Positions 8,309 to 17,360 of a stretch of DNA of 64,000 bases are shown here, in pieces. The DNA comes from Pseudomonas putida. Lineage in GTDB: Bacteria > Pseudomonadota > Gammaproteobacteria > Pseudomonadales > Pseudomonadaceae. The position numbers were made by a program, and so were the translations under genes. The stretch lies in contig NZ_CP113097.1 in NCBI RefSeq assembly GCF_026625125.1, positions 5,008,001-5,072,000 on the forward strand, given 5' to 3'. Numbering within the stretch: position 1 is the first letter of the stretch; every line of letters starts with the position of its first letter. The notes beneath the pieces are model-generated. The model worked only from the letters and a program-made list of their open reading frames with translations. It ran no database searches and was not told the origin of the DNA.

Positions 8309-8929
8309 TTACTTGGCCAACTTGCTGTAGCTGGTCATCAGGTTGCGGTAGTCGGGAATGTGGTTGGAGAACAACGTGCCCAGCCCTTCGACATCATTGC
8401 GCCAGTCGCGATGCAGCTCGCAGGCCACCCCGAACCAGGTCATCAGTTGCGCCCCGGCTGCCTCCATCCGCCGCCAGGCCGAATCACGGGTCAGCTCATT
8501 GAAGGTGCCGGAGGCATCGGTAACCACGAACACCTCGAAACCCTCTTCCAGCGCCGACAACGCCGGGAAGGCCACACAGACTTCGGTGACCACGCCGGCG
8601 ATAAGCAGCTGCTTCTTGCCCGTGGCCTTCACCGCTTTGACGAAATCTTCGTTGTCCCAGGCATTGATGTTGCCCGGCCGGGCGATGTAAGGCGCGTCGG
8701 GGAACTGCTCCTTGAGTTCTGGCACCAGCGGCCCGTTGGGACCGGTTTCGAAGCTGGTGGTGAGGATGGTGGGCAGCTTGAAATACTCGGCTAGGTCGGC
8801 CAGTGCCAACACGTTGTTCTTGAAACGGTCGGGGTCGATATCGCGGACCAGCGACAGCAAGCCAGTCTGGTGATCGACCAGCAGCACTGCGGCGTTGTTC
8901 TTGTCCAGACGTTTGTATTGGAAGGCCAT
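8309..8929 (-). CDS. YcaC-like isochorismatase-family hydrolase
   Basis: A 206-residue cysteine hydrolase of the isochorismatase-like superfamily, close to YcaC in length and sequence. Visible features are AVLLVDHQTG with Asp20, the GVVTEVCVAFPALSALEEGF block with the nucleophile Cys118, and the conserved DASGTF segment. YcaC-type proteins form octamers and their physiological substrate is not settled. The ATG at 8929 is preceded by AAGGAGAT. It shares direction with ppk2 downstream. Confidence 0.85.
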   Translation of the reverse strand: MAFQYKRLDKNNAAVLLVDHQTGLLSLVRDIDPDRFKNNVLALADLAEYFKLPTILTTSFETGPNGPLVPELKEQFPDAPYIARPGNINAWDNEDFVKAVKATGKKQLLIAGVVTEVCVAFPALSALEEGFEVFVVTDASGTFNELTRDSAWRRMEAAGAQLMTWFGVACELHRDWRNDVEGLGTLFSNHIPDYRNLMTSYSKLAK

Positions 8930-9036
8930 GACAGATCTCCTTGCGAACGCAGGTTGGGAGTTTCAGCGTAGGCAAGGATTGAGGTTGGGATACGCCGTCA
9001 GTCGGCGAAGGCCTGGATGATCACGTCCACAGCATG

Positions 9037-10026
9037 TCAGTTACGCACTCGTCGGTACTGCTGGGTCGGACTGCGCGGTGAATCTGGCTCTGTCATTTCG
9101 ATCAGCCCTGCAGCCAAAGCAGGTTTCAGATAGCTTTTGCTGAACGTGGGGCGGTGAGAAAGTCCCAGACGCTGCATCAACTCATTGCTTTTCAACGCTG
9201 AACCCGGCGGAAGAATACTCAAAAGGCTGGCTACTTGATCGGTTACTTGATCGGTTACTTGATCGGTAGCCCTGGCTTCAACAAGTGCCTGCAGCAGAGC
9301 ACTCAGCATGAACTCAGCGAACGGTGTTGCCTCAGCTGCCTGATCTGAAGCTGCAAGCGCTGCGTAATAGGCGTCCTGTTGCTCACGGATAACAGTTTCC
9401 ACCGGCATGAATGCCATAACAGGGCGCCAGCGACTTAGCAGGAGTGTCTGCCATAACCTCCCCATCCGCCCGTTACCGTCAGCGAACGGATGGATGAATT
9501 CAAATTCGTAATGAAACACGCAGCTTACAATCAGAGGATGCCACTCACTGCGGGCCAGCCAATGCAGAAGGTCCTGTACCAGCGTTGCAACCCGGCTGGC
9601 GGGTGGCGCCATGTGCAGCAGCTTTGCCTCACGGTAGATACCCACGCCACTCTCGCGGAAGTGACCTGCATCATCAATCAGACCCTGCATCAGTAAACCG
9701 TGCGCAGTCAGCAAATCGGATTGACGATCCGGCTGCCAGGTCGGCATCGCATCGTAAGCAGAGAAGGCGTTGCGGACTTCCTGGATCTCGCGTGGCAAAC
9801 CCATTACTCGCTTTCCATCCAATAGCGCGGTCACCTGCTCGACGGTAAGGGTATTGTTTTCAATGGCAAGCGAAGCCTGGATGGTCCGTATACGGTTACC
9901 TCGGCGCAGTTGTGGTGTGAAGGTATCCTCCCGATAAGCCGTCAGTTGCCCCACGCACTCACTGATCTCGGCGACCAGTGCCAATATTCGCGGCGTTACT
10001 GTCAGCGGCGGCTGATAATTGCTCAT
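9037..10026 (-). CDS. Fic-domain protein, putative AMP transferase
   Basis: Fic proteins transfer AMP or related groups to target proteins. In this 329-residue protein the catalytic motif HPFADGNGRMGR lies at 179-190 and the autoinhibitory helix motif SLAIEN (Ser52, Glu56, Asn57) precedes it, as in class II Fic enzymes. The N-terminal helices fit the Fic_N region. A C-terminal winged-helix-like segment (LKSNELMQRLGLSHRPTFSK) suggests DNA binding or autoregulation. Residues 254-265 are three TDQV repeats linking the halves. ATG 10026 is chosen since the domain begins there; the frame stays open to 10095. No antitoxin-like gene adjoins it, consistent with intramolecular inhibition. Confidence 0.9.
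   Translation of the reverse strand: MSNYQPPLTVTPRILALVAEISECVGQLTAYREDTFTPQLRRGNRIRTIQASLAIENNTLTVEQVTALLDGKRVMGLPREIQEVRNAFSAYDAMPTWQPDRQSDLLTAHGLLMQGLIDDAGHFRESGVGIYREAKLLHMAPPASRVATLVQDLLHWLARSEWHPLIVSCVFHYEFEFIHPFADGNGRMGRLWQTLLLSRWRPVMAFMPVETVIREQQDAYYAALAASDQAAEATPFAEFMLSALLQALVEARATDQVTDQVTDQVASLLSILPPGSALKSNELMQRLGLSHRPTFSKSYLKPALAAGLIEMTEPDSPRSPTQQYRRVRN
9233..9268. repeat. three tandem 12-bp repeats inside the Fic gene
   Basis: The unit ACTTGATCGGTT occurs three times in a row (the last unit ends in A). It encodes TDQV-TDQV-TDQV on the minus strand. The period is a multiple of three, so copy-number changes keep the frame and alter only linker length. Confidence 0.95.
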
Positions 10027-10253
10027 CGCCTGTATTTCCTTTGAATTCAAAAGACCTGAAGAGGGGCTGCATTGCCACCCAAAGGCCACATGCAATTGCC
10101 TTCACCTTATCCACTGCTATGGCATGGGTAAAGCAAGCGGGGCTATTGGTTCACGAATTTCTAAACTAATTATTTCCCCCCAGCGATTTTTCCCCCCGCC
10201 CCTCCCCACCAGAATCGCTTCACCACAATCACAAAAACCGTGAGGCCACTCCC

Positions 10254-10643
10254 GTGGACCAGACACTCCAGGTACGGCAGGCCGCCGCCGACCTCGTCGC
10301 CGCCTTCGCCAGCAACGACACCGCCCGCTACTTCGCCTGCTTCAGCGAAGATGCCACCTTCCTTTTCCACACCTTGGCGCAACCGCTGCTGTCGCGCGGT
10401 GCCTACGAGGACCTCTGGGCCCAATGGCAGGCCGATGGCTTTGCCGTGCTCAGCTGCGTTTCGAGCAATGCCCAGGTAAGCCTGCAGGGTGAGGTGGCGG
10501 TTTTCATGCACGATGTGGCCACACGCATCCGCATCGCTGGCGAAGAACACCAGCTGGCCGAGCGCGAAACCATTGTGTTCCGCCGCCACGGCGAACGCTG
10601 GCTGGCCTGCCATGAGCACCTGTCGGTCGTCACCGCAACCTGA
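10254..10643 (+). CDS. SnoaL/NTF2-like protein
   Basis: A 129-residue protein with the cone-fold pattern of the SnoaL/NTF2/DUF4440 group: an N-terminal helix ending in AFASNDTARYFACFSEDATF, then beta strands with VFMHDVATRI and ERETIVFRRHGERWLACHEH. Such proteins act as small isomerases, hydrolases or ligand binders; nothing here fixes a reaction. GTG 10254 is the first sensible start; there is no convincing Shine-Dalgarno. The permease and aldehyde dehydrogenase follow, so a role in the same catabolic cassette is likely (inference). Confidence 0.7.
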   Translation: MDQTLQVRQAAADLVAAFASNDTARYFACFSEDATFLFHTLAQPLLSRGAYEDLWAQWQADGFAVLSCVSSNAQVSLQGEVAVFMHDVATRIRIAGEEHQLAERETIVFRRHGERWLACHEHLSVVTAT

Positions 10644-10734
10644 TTCACCTTACGCGGCCCTGCCGCCCTGCCATCGCACCCACAAGAGGGCCGCGCCCCG
10701 CGCCGGCCTACAACAACCGCGCTGGAGCATCACC

Positions 10735-12237
10735 ATGAGCCACTCGACCGGTATCGAGACCAATGGCGTCGAACAGATCCCTGACGATCAACGCGACGCC
10801 TCCCCGCTGGACCTGTTCCGCCTGATCTTCGGCGGTGCCAACACCTTTGCCACTGCCGTGCTGGGCAGCTTCCCGGTGCTGTTCGGGCTGTCGTTCCAGG
10901 CTGGGGTCTGGGCGATCCTGCTCGGCGTCGGCGTGGGTGCGCTGATCCTTGCACCCATGGGCTTGTTCGGTGCGCTCAACGGCACCAACAACGCGGTGTC
11001 GTCGGGCGCACACTTCGGCGTGCACGGGCGCATCGTCGGCTCGTTCCTGTCGCTGCTCACCGCCGTGGCGTTCTTCTCGCTGTCGGTATGGAGTTCCGGC
11101 GATGCCCTGGTCGGCGGCGCCAAGCGCCTGGCAGGGCTGCCGGAAACCGACCTGACCCTGGGCCTGGCCTACGGCCTGTTCGCCACACTGGTGCTGGTGG
11201 TGTGCATCTTCGGCTTCCGCTTCATGCTGTGGGTCAACAAGATTGCCGTGTGGGCCTCGAGCCTGTTGTTCCTGCTGGGCATCTTCGCCTTCGCCGGCCC
11301 GTTCGATGCGGGCTACGCCGGGAGCGTCAGCCTTGGCCAGGCCGGGTTCTGGGCAGCCTTCGTCGGCGCGGCGATCCTGGCCATGAGCAACCCGGTCTCG
11401 TTCGGCGCCTTCCTGGGCGACTGGTCGCGCTATATCCCGCGGCAAACGCCCAAGGCGCGCATCATGCTCGCGGTGATCGCCGCCCAGGCTGCCACGCTGA
11501 TTCCGTTCCTGTTCGGCCTGTGCACCGCGACCCTGGTGGCCACCCAGGCCGCGGACTATATCGCCGCCAACAACTATGTGGGTGGCCTGCTGGCGATTTC
11601 GCCTAGCTGGTTCTTCCTGCCGGTGTGCCTGATCGCGGTGATCGGTGGCATGTCTACCGGCACGACTGCCCTTTACGGCACCGGGCTGGACATGTCGAGC
11701 GTGTTCCCCCGCCTGCTCAGCCGCGCGGGCGCCACCGTGCTGATCGGGGTAATGGCCATTGCCTTTATCTTCATTGGCCGCTTCACCTTCAACCTGGTAC
11801 AGAGCGTTTCGACCTTCGCCGTGCTGATCATTACCTGCACCAGCCCGTGGATGGTCATCATGATTCTCGGCTTGATCACCCGCCGCGGCTTCTACCACGC
11901 CGACGACCTGCAAGTGTTCACCCGCGGCCAACGCGGCGGCCACTACTGGTTCCTGCATGGCTGGAACTGGCGCGGCATGGGGGCGTGGATCCCCAGCGCG
12001 GTGGTCGGCCTGAGCTTCGTCAACCTGCCTGGGCAGTTCGTCGGCCCGCTGGGCGACCTGGCTGGCGGCATCGACGTGAGCCTGCCGGTCACCCTGAGCA
12101 TGGCCGGTGTGCTTTACCTGCTGCTGCTCAACCTCTTCCCTGAACCTGCCGGCGTGTATGGCCCCAACGGCCCGCGCTGGGTGCGCTGCAAAAGCACCTC
12201 ACACACGCCGGTGCTGAACCCGGCCGAAATAGCCTGA
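10735..12237 (+). CDS. NCS1-family permease (purine/cytosine type)
   Basis: A 500-residue inner-membrane transporter with about 12 hydrophobic segments. The N-terminal part (DLFRLIFGGANTFATAVLGS, PMGLFGALNGTNNAVSSG) and the SNPVSFGAFLGDWSRYIP segment resemble the NCS1 nucleobase:cation symporter-1 group, which takes up cytosine, allantoin, hydantoins, thiamin or related compounds. ATG 10735 is preceded by CTGGAG. The aldehyde dehydrogenase begins 13 nt after its stop, so the two are almost certainly co-transcribed. The substrate is probably a nitrogenous compound whose degradation yields an aldehyde (inference). Confidence 0.85.
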   Translation: MSHSTGIETNGVEQIPDDQRDASPLDLFRLIFGGANTFATAVLGSFPVLFGLSFQAGVWAILLGVGVGALILAPMGLFGALNGTNNAVSSGAHFGVHGRIVGSFLSLLTAVAFFSLSVWSSGDALVGGAKRLAGLPETDLTLGLAYGLFATLVLVVCIFGFRFMLWVNKIAVWASSLLFLLGIFAFAGPFDAGYAGSVSLGQAGFWAAFVGAAILAMSNPVSFGAFLGDWSRYIPRQTPKARIMLAVIAAQAATLIPFLFGLCTATLVATQAADYIAANNYVGGLLAISPSWFFLPVCLIAVIGGMSTGTTALYGTGLDMSSVFPRLLSRAGATVLIGVMAIAFIFIGRFTFNLVQSVSTFAVLIITCTSPWMVIMILGLITRRGFYHADDLQVFTRGQRGGHYWFLHGWNWRGMGAWIPSAVVGLSFVNLPGQFVGPLGDLAGGIDVSLPVTLSMAGVLYLLLLNLFPEPAGVYGPNGPRWVRCKSTSHTPVLNPAEIA

Positions 12238-12250
12238 CTGGATAACGATC

Positions 12251-13681
12251 ATGACCACTTCCCACTACATTGCCGGCCGCTGGGTCGAAGGCCTGGGCAG
12301 CGACTGCATCAGTGTCAATGACCCTGCACTGGGCCAACCTTTCGCCGAACTGATGGCCGCCAGCGTTGCCCAGGTCGACCAGGCCGTGGCGGCGGCGCGC
12401 GAAGCCCTGTCCACATGGAAGCAGGTAAGCGCCAGCGAGCGTGCGGCCTACCTGCGCGGTTTTGCCGAGCAGCTCGGGCAACGCCGTGAAGCATTGATCA
12501 GCCTGCAAATGCGCAACAACGGCAAGCCTCGCCACGAGGCCGAAATCGACCTGGACGATGCCATAGCCACCTTCGCGTATTACGCCGACCTGGCCGAGCA
12601 ACTGCCGCAAAGGAACCGCGAAGTGGCGTTGGCCGCACCGGGGTTCACCGCCCGCACCCGGCTGGAGCCGGTGGGTGTGGTCGGCCTGATCGTGCCGTGG
12701 AACTTCCCGTTGGTGACCAGCGCGTGGAAGCTCGCACCGGCCTTGGCTGCAGGCTGCACCGTGGTGCTCAAACCCTCGGAGATCACCCCACTGATCGAGC
12801 AGGCCTACGGCCAGATCGCCGATACCCTGGGCCTGCCTGCGGGCGTGCTGAACATTGTCAACGGCAAAGCCGAGACCGGCGCCGCACTGAGCAACCATAG
12901 CGGTGTGGACAAGCTGTCGTTCACCGGCAGCAACAGTGTCGGCAGCCAGGTGATGCGCAGCGCATCGGCACAGTGCCGGCCGGTGACCCTGGAGCTGGGC
13001 GGCAAATCGGCAATCGTGGTCTTCGATGATTGCGATGTGGACCAGGCGGTAGAGTGGATTGTCGCCGGTATTACCTGGAACGCAGGGCAAATGTGCTCGG
13101 CTACCTCTCGCTTGCTGGTGCACGAGGGCATTGCCGATGCGCTGCTGCCACGCCTGCAACAGGCACTGGAAACGCTGCGCGTCGGTAACCCACTGACCGA
13201 AGAAGTGGACATGGGCCCGCTGACCAGCCAGGCGCAATGGCTGAAGGTTGCCAGCTACTTCGCCACAGCCCGTGAAGAGGGGCTGCAGTGCCTGGCCGGT
13301 GGCAAAGCGCTGGACCGCGACGGCTGGTTTGTCAGCCCGACGCTGTATACCGACGTACCGGTGGGGAGCCGTCTGTGGACTGAAGAGATCTTTGGGCCGG
13401 TGCTGTGCGCGCGCCGTTTCACCACCGAAGCACAGGCAATTGCCGAGGCCAACGACAGCCGTTTCGGCCTTGTCGCCACCGTTTGCTCAGCGGACCTGGA
13501 GCGCGCCGAGCGGGTGGCCGATGCGCTGGAAGTCGGGCATGTGTGGATCAACTCGGTACAAGCGGTGTTCGTCGAAACGTCTTGGGGCGGCACCAAGGGT
13601 AGCGGCATCGGGCGCGAGCTCGGGCCTTGGGGGTTGTCGGGCTACCTGTCGGTCAAGCATGTGACGCGTTGCCTGGGCTGA
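12251..13681 (+). CDS. NAD(P)-dependent aldehyde dehydrogenase
   Basis: A 476-residue class ALDH that oxidises an aldehyde to its acid. Catalytic elements are visible: the VPWNFP cofactor loop at about 148-153, KPSE at 174-177, SFTGS at 223-227, the general base Glu248 in LELGGKS and the nucleophile Cys282 in NAGQMCSATSR. Sequence character resembles betaine-aldehyde or aminoaldehyde dehydrogenases, but the substrate cannot be set from motifs. It lies 13 nt behind the NCS1 permease and ends the cassette. ATG 12251 gives the normal length for the family. Confidence 0.92.
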   Translation: MTTSHYIAGRWVEGLGSDCISVNDPALGQPFAELMAASVAQVDQAVAAAREALSTWKQVSASERAAYLRGFAEQLGQRREALISLQMRNNGKPRHEAEIDLDDAIATFAYYADLAEQLPQRNREVALAAPGFTARTRLEPVGVVGLIVPWNFPLVTSAWKLAPALAAGCTVVLKPSEITPLIEQAYGQIADTLGLPAGVLNIVNGKAETGAALSNHSGVDKLSFTGSNSVGSQVMRSASAQCRPVTLELGGKSAIVVFDDCDVDQAVEWIVAGITWNAGQMCSATSRLLVHEGIADALLPRLQQALETLRVGNPLTEEVDMGPLTSQAQWLKVASYFATAREEGLQCLAGGKALDRDGWFVSPTLYTDVPVGSRLWTEEIFGPVLCARRFTTEAQAIAEANDSRFGLVATVCSADLERAERVADALEVGHVWINSVQAVFVETSWGGTKGSGIGRELGPWGLSGYLSVKHVTRCLG

Positions 13682-13822
13682 TTGCCCTGTGGGCCGCCAG
13701 GCGGCCCAATCGTCGGTCAAGCCGGTGCCATTCACCGCTGCACCGGTATCGCCAGCAAGACAGTCGCTCCCACGCTCAGCCCTGACACAGCACCACCGCA
13801 GGCCGGCTTGCGCGCAACGCCC

Positions 13823-16222
13823 TCACGCCGGCTCGTCGCCCTGACGCGCGCCCTCCTGCACCAGCACCATGCTCTGCGGTGAAGACAGGGCGATGCCCTC
13901 ATCACGCAAACGCCCCAGGATGGTGAACAGCAGGTCGCTGCGCGCCCCCGACACCTGCCGCGGCCCCGCCACATAGCCACTGACACTGATCACCATGCCG
14001 CTGGCCGTCAGGTCCTTGAAGGTTACCGACGCAGCCGGCGCGTCCAGGATCGCTTCATGCTCGTGAAAAGCAGTCAGCAGCAGGTCGCGAACCTGGTTGG
14101 CATCAGTCTCCAGCGGCAAGGTCAGGGTGATGCCCACCACGCCCAAGGCATTGCCCATGGTCACGTTGCGCACGTTCTGCGAGATGAACTGCGAGTTGGG
14201 CACGATCACCGTGGAGCGGTCAGACATCTGGATCTCGGTGGCGCGCACGTTGATACGGCGTATGTCACCCTCGACGCCGGCCAGGCTCACCCAATCGCCC
14301 ACCTTCACCGGACGTTCGGTGAGCAGGATCAGACCGGAGATGAAGTTCTGCACGATCTGCTGCAAGCCGAAACCGATACCCACCGACAGCGCACTGACCA
14401 CCCAGGTCAGGCTGGTGAGGTTGATGCGCAGCGTCGACATCACCAGCATGGCCAGGAACAGGAAGCCCAAATAACCGACCAGCGTTACCAGCGAGGCACG
14501 CATGCCGGCGTCCATGTCGGTTTCCGGCAGCAGGCGCTCGCTCAGCCAGCGCTTGAGCACACGGATACCGAGCATGCCGCCCAACAGCAACGCCACGGCC
14601 AGCAGGATGTCCTGGGGCACGATGTTCAGGTTGCCGAGCAATTTGCCACCGGTGCCGTCCCAATCGCCCAGGCTCAGCAGCAGCTCGCCAGGGCTGGTGC
14701 CAGACGGCATAAACGCCAGCATCACGGCCAGGAACAGCAGGACCGTGCGGCTGACACCGGTCAGGATGGTGCTGGCCTGCGCCTGGTGGCGTGGTGCCAG
14801 GCCCAGCGACGACGCCAGTGCCAGGCCGCCGGGTTGGCGCGGCGACAGCAGGGTTTCGCACAGGTCAGCCAGGAAGGTGGTCAACAGGTAGGCGCAGGTG
14901 GCGACCACACTGATCCACAGCAGCTTGGCAGTGAGGAAGTAGGCCAGGGTGAGGTAGCCGGCCAGCAATGTGAGCAGGATCAGCCCGACCCACACCACGA
15001 TCACGAACGGAATCAGCCCTGCCAGGCCGGTCGGGCGCGCCAGCCCATGTTTACGCAAGGTACGGCGGTAACGTACCAGGGCTGCCGAGAAGATGGCGGC
15101 CACCACCAGCGCGGTCAGGCCGTTGGTGGCCACAGTCAGCGCCAGGCTGGTGCCGATCACACTGTTGATGCGCTCGAAGGTCAGCATCACCATCAGCGCC
15201 AGGGCCAGCAACTTGGGGAACCAACCCAGAGCAGTGGCCACTTCGTCGGGGATCGGCGGCAGGCGCCAGGACGGCCGTTGCAGCATCAACATGGCCCGGC
15301 CAAGGCCGGTGATGAAGGCACTGAACACCACGAGCAGGAGGAAGTGGTTGGTCAGGTTGGCCATGTCCGAGCCCAACCTGGCACTGCTTTCAAGGCCCCA
15401 GCGCAGCAGCGACACGGCACCGGCGATGGTGCCCAGGGTGGCCAGGCTCACGCTCAACGCCAGTGCGCTTCGACGTAGCCGGCCTTCGGGCAGCCAGCGG
15501 ACCATGGCGGCCGCGAGCAAGCGCTCAAGGACCAGGCGGACCAGTGTCCAGACCAGGGTCGCAGCCACCAGGCTGGTGATGAAGAGCACACGGTGTTCAG
15601 CGCTGAAGGCACTGGCGACGGCATCGACCGCCTCGCCGCGCAGGTCACGCAGGCGCATCACATCGTCCTCGGTAGGACGGATCAGCGACTGCCAGAAGGC
15701 AGGGCTCAGTGGGCTGGCTGCGCGGCTGGTAACTTGCGAGTTGAACTGGCTACGGCGCAGGTTGACGATTTGCGTGGACAGGTCGCGCGCCGACTGGGTC
15801 AGCTTGGTGGCCTGATCCTGCTCAGCGAGCACGGACTTCTTCTGCGCCTCCAGCTCCTTGCGCTGCAAGGCCAGGGTGGCGGCTTCGTCCTTCTGCACCG
15901 GGCCGATGACCTTGAGCTTGTCGTCGAGGCTCTGCACGTCGGCAGCGCGCAAGCTACTCAGCGCATCAGCCTGGCGTTGGACCTGCACGGTAGCCATGCG
16001 CAGTTGCGAGAGCAGGTCGTCGTTGGCGTTGCTGGTAACGCCCTGACGAATCTGGTCGAGCCTGTCGCTCAACTGCTCGATGCTTGCGTTTTCATCAAGC
16101 ACCGGCAGCTCGCCGGCAACCAGGTTGGCAACCGGCACGGAGGCCGACCAGGCCGGCGACGCAAGCGCCAGCATTAGGGCCATTACACCCAGGTAAAATC
16201 GGGCAAGGCAGACACGCCTCAT
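13823..16222 (-). CDS. large MscS-family mechanosensitive channel with DUF3772 domain
   Basis: A 799-residue inner-membrane protein. A signal peptide (MRRVCLARFYLGVMALMLAL) leads to a periplasmic coiled-coil and DUF3772 region with many Gln and Leu residues (about 40-160). About ten hydrophobic segments follow. The pore-lining helix is LTWVVSALSVGIGFGLQQIV, followed by the MscS beta domain (NFISGLILLTERPVKVGDWV). The C-terminal alpha/beta domain ends at 799. This layout resembles the YbiO/MscK-type larger channels that ease osmotic downshock. It is a single gene; ada lies upstream on the same strand with a 56-nt gap. Confidence 0.9.
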   Translation of the reverse strand: MRRVCLARFYLGVMALMLALASPAWSASVPVANLVAGELPVLDENASIEQLSDRLDQIRQGVTSNANDDLLSQLRMATVQVQRQADALSSLRAADVQSLDDKLKVIGPVQKDEAATLALQRKELEAQKKSVLAEQDQATKLTQSARDLSTQIVNLRRSQFNSQVTSRAASPLSPAFWQSLIRPTEDDVMRLRDLRGEAVDAVASAFSAEHRVLFITSLVAATLVWTLVRLVLERLLAAAMVRWLPEGRLRRSALALSVSLATLGTIAGAVSLLRWGLESSARLGSDMANLTNHFLLLVVFSAFITGLGRAMLMLQRPSWRLPPIPDEVATALGWFPKLLALALMVMLTFERINSVIGTSLALTVATNGLTALVVAAIFSAALVRYRRTLRKHGLARPTGLAGLIPFVIVVWVGLILLTLLAGYLTLAYFLTAKLLWISVVATCAYLLTTFLADLCETLLSPRQPGGLALASSLGLAPRHQAQASTILTGVSRTVLLFLAVMLAFMPSGTSPGELLLSLGDWDGTGGKLLGNLNIVPQDILLAVALLLGGMLGIRVLKRWLSERLLPETDMDAGMRASLVTLVGYLGFLFLAMLVMSTLRINLTSLTWVVSALSVGIGFGLQQIVQNFISGLILLTERPVKVGDWVSLAGVEGDIRRINVRATEIQMSDRSTVIVPNSQFISQNVRNVTMGNALGVVGITLTLPLETDANQVRDLLLTAFHEHEAILDAPAASVTFKDLTASGMVISVSGYVAGPRQVSGARSDLLFTILGRLRDEGIALSSPQSMVLVQEGARQGDEPA

Positions 16223-16278
16223 CGAACGTTCCTCATCACAAGGCTATTTGGCGGTGGATTCTACGCGGCTTGCGGCGT

Positions 16279-17331
16279 TCAGGAGAGTGCCGTTTCTCGC
16301 TCCAACAGTTGCCGCTTACGCTCCACCCCCCAGCGGTAGCCGCTGATGTCGCCGTCCCGGCGCACCACCCGGTGGCAAGGAATCGCCACGGCGATACGGT
16401 TGGCCGCGCACGCCATGGCCACTGCGCGCACGGCTTTGGGCGCGCCAATGCGCTCGGCGATCTCGGTATAGCTTACCCGGCCGCCCACTGGCACTTCACA
16501 CAGAGCTTGCCAGACCCGCTCCTGAAACGCGGTGCCCTGCACATCCAGAGGCAAGTCCAGGCCCAGGGCAGGCGCCTCGACGAAGCCCACCACCTGCGCC
16601 ACCAGGCGTTCGTACTCGGCATCGCCGCCGACCAGGTGCGCATTGGGGAATTGGTCCTGCAATTGCTCCAGTAGCGCCTCAGGCGCGTCCCCCAACAGGA
16701 TCGCGCAAATGCCTTTTTCACTCTGCGCCACAAGGATCGCCCCCAGTGAACACTGCCCCACGGCAAAATGAATGGCCGTGCCCGCACCACCGGCACGGTA
16801 CTGGCGCGGGCGCATGCCCAAGCGCTGATCGGCGCTTTCGTAGAAACGGCTGTTGGAGTTGTACCCTGCAGCAAAGATGGCATCGGTCACCGATGTTTTC
16901 CCCTCGCCCAGCCCCTCGCGCAGGCGCCGGGCGCGGAAGGCTGTGGCATAGGCCTTCGGCGTGAGGCCGGTTTCGGCCTTGAACAGGCGGTGCAGGTGGT
17001 ACGGGCTGACACCCAGTTGGGTACCGAGCTGGGCCAGGCCGGGTGGGTTGTCCGAGGTTTCGAGCAGGCGGCAGGCGCGTGCTACTAGTTCGCCGTGGCG
17101 AACGCTCGACGGCTTGCCCTGGCAACGCCGGCAGGGCCGATAGCCTGCGGCCTGCGCGGTGGCGGCATCGGTGAAGAATTCGACGTTCTCGCGCTTGGCC
17201 ATGCGCGCTTTGCAGCCAGGTTGGCAGTAAATGCCGGTGGTGCGCACGGCGTAGACGAAATGGCCTGCCGCCGCCGCATCGCGGGTGTATACGGCTTGCC
17301 AGCGTTGTTCGTCAGTGGTGTAGGGCGTCAT
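16279..17331 (-). CDS. ada: Ada: bifunctional O6-alkylguanine methyltransferase and transcriptional activator
   Basis: Ada repairs alkyl phosphotriesters and O6-alkylguanine and, once methylated, activates the adaptive response. This 350-residue protein has all parts: an N-terminal zinc domain with YCQPGC (Cys36, Cys40) and PCRRC supplying the other two ligands, an AraC-type helix-turn-helix region (QLGVSPYHLHRLFKAETGL), and a C-terminal methyltransferase with IPCHRVVRRDG, where Cys319 accepts the alkyl group. The start at 17331 (MTPYTT) is preferred over 17346 because of family length. The DNA glycosylase gene lies just upstream on the same strand, forming an alkylation-repair pair. Confidence 0.95.
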   Translation of the reverse strand: MTPYTTDEQRWQAVYTRDAAAAGHFVYAVRTTGIYCQPGCKARMAKRENVEFFTDAATAQAAGYRPCRRCQGKPSSVRHGELVARACRLLETSDNPPGLAQLGTQLGVSPYHLHRLFKAETGLTPKAYATAFRARRLREGLGEGKTSVTDAIFAAGYNSNSRFYESADQRLGMRPRQYRAGGAGTAIHFAVGQCSLGAILVAQSEKGICAILLGDAPEALLEQLQDQFPNAHLVGGDAEYERLVAQVVGFVEAPALGLDLPLDVQGTAFQERVWQALCEVPVGGRVSYTEIAERIGAPKAVRAVAMACAANRIAVAIPCHRVVRRDGDISGYRWGVERKRQLLERETALS

Positions 17332-17360
17332 TGGGGTATGCCTCAACTAAGCTGATCGTC

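Noticed and set aside
10027..10253. Possible small gene between the Fic gene and the NTF2-like gene
   Set aside because: Only short frames without Shine-Dalgarno; the stretch is a promoter region at most.
14057..15478. A 473-codon plus-strand frame opposite the MscS-type gene
   Set aside because: Gln/His-rich composition typical of an antisense shadow in high-GC DNA.
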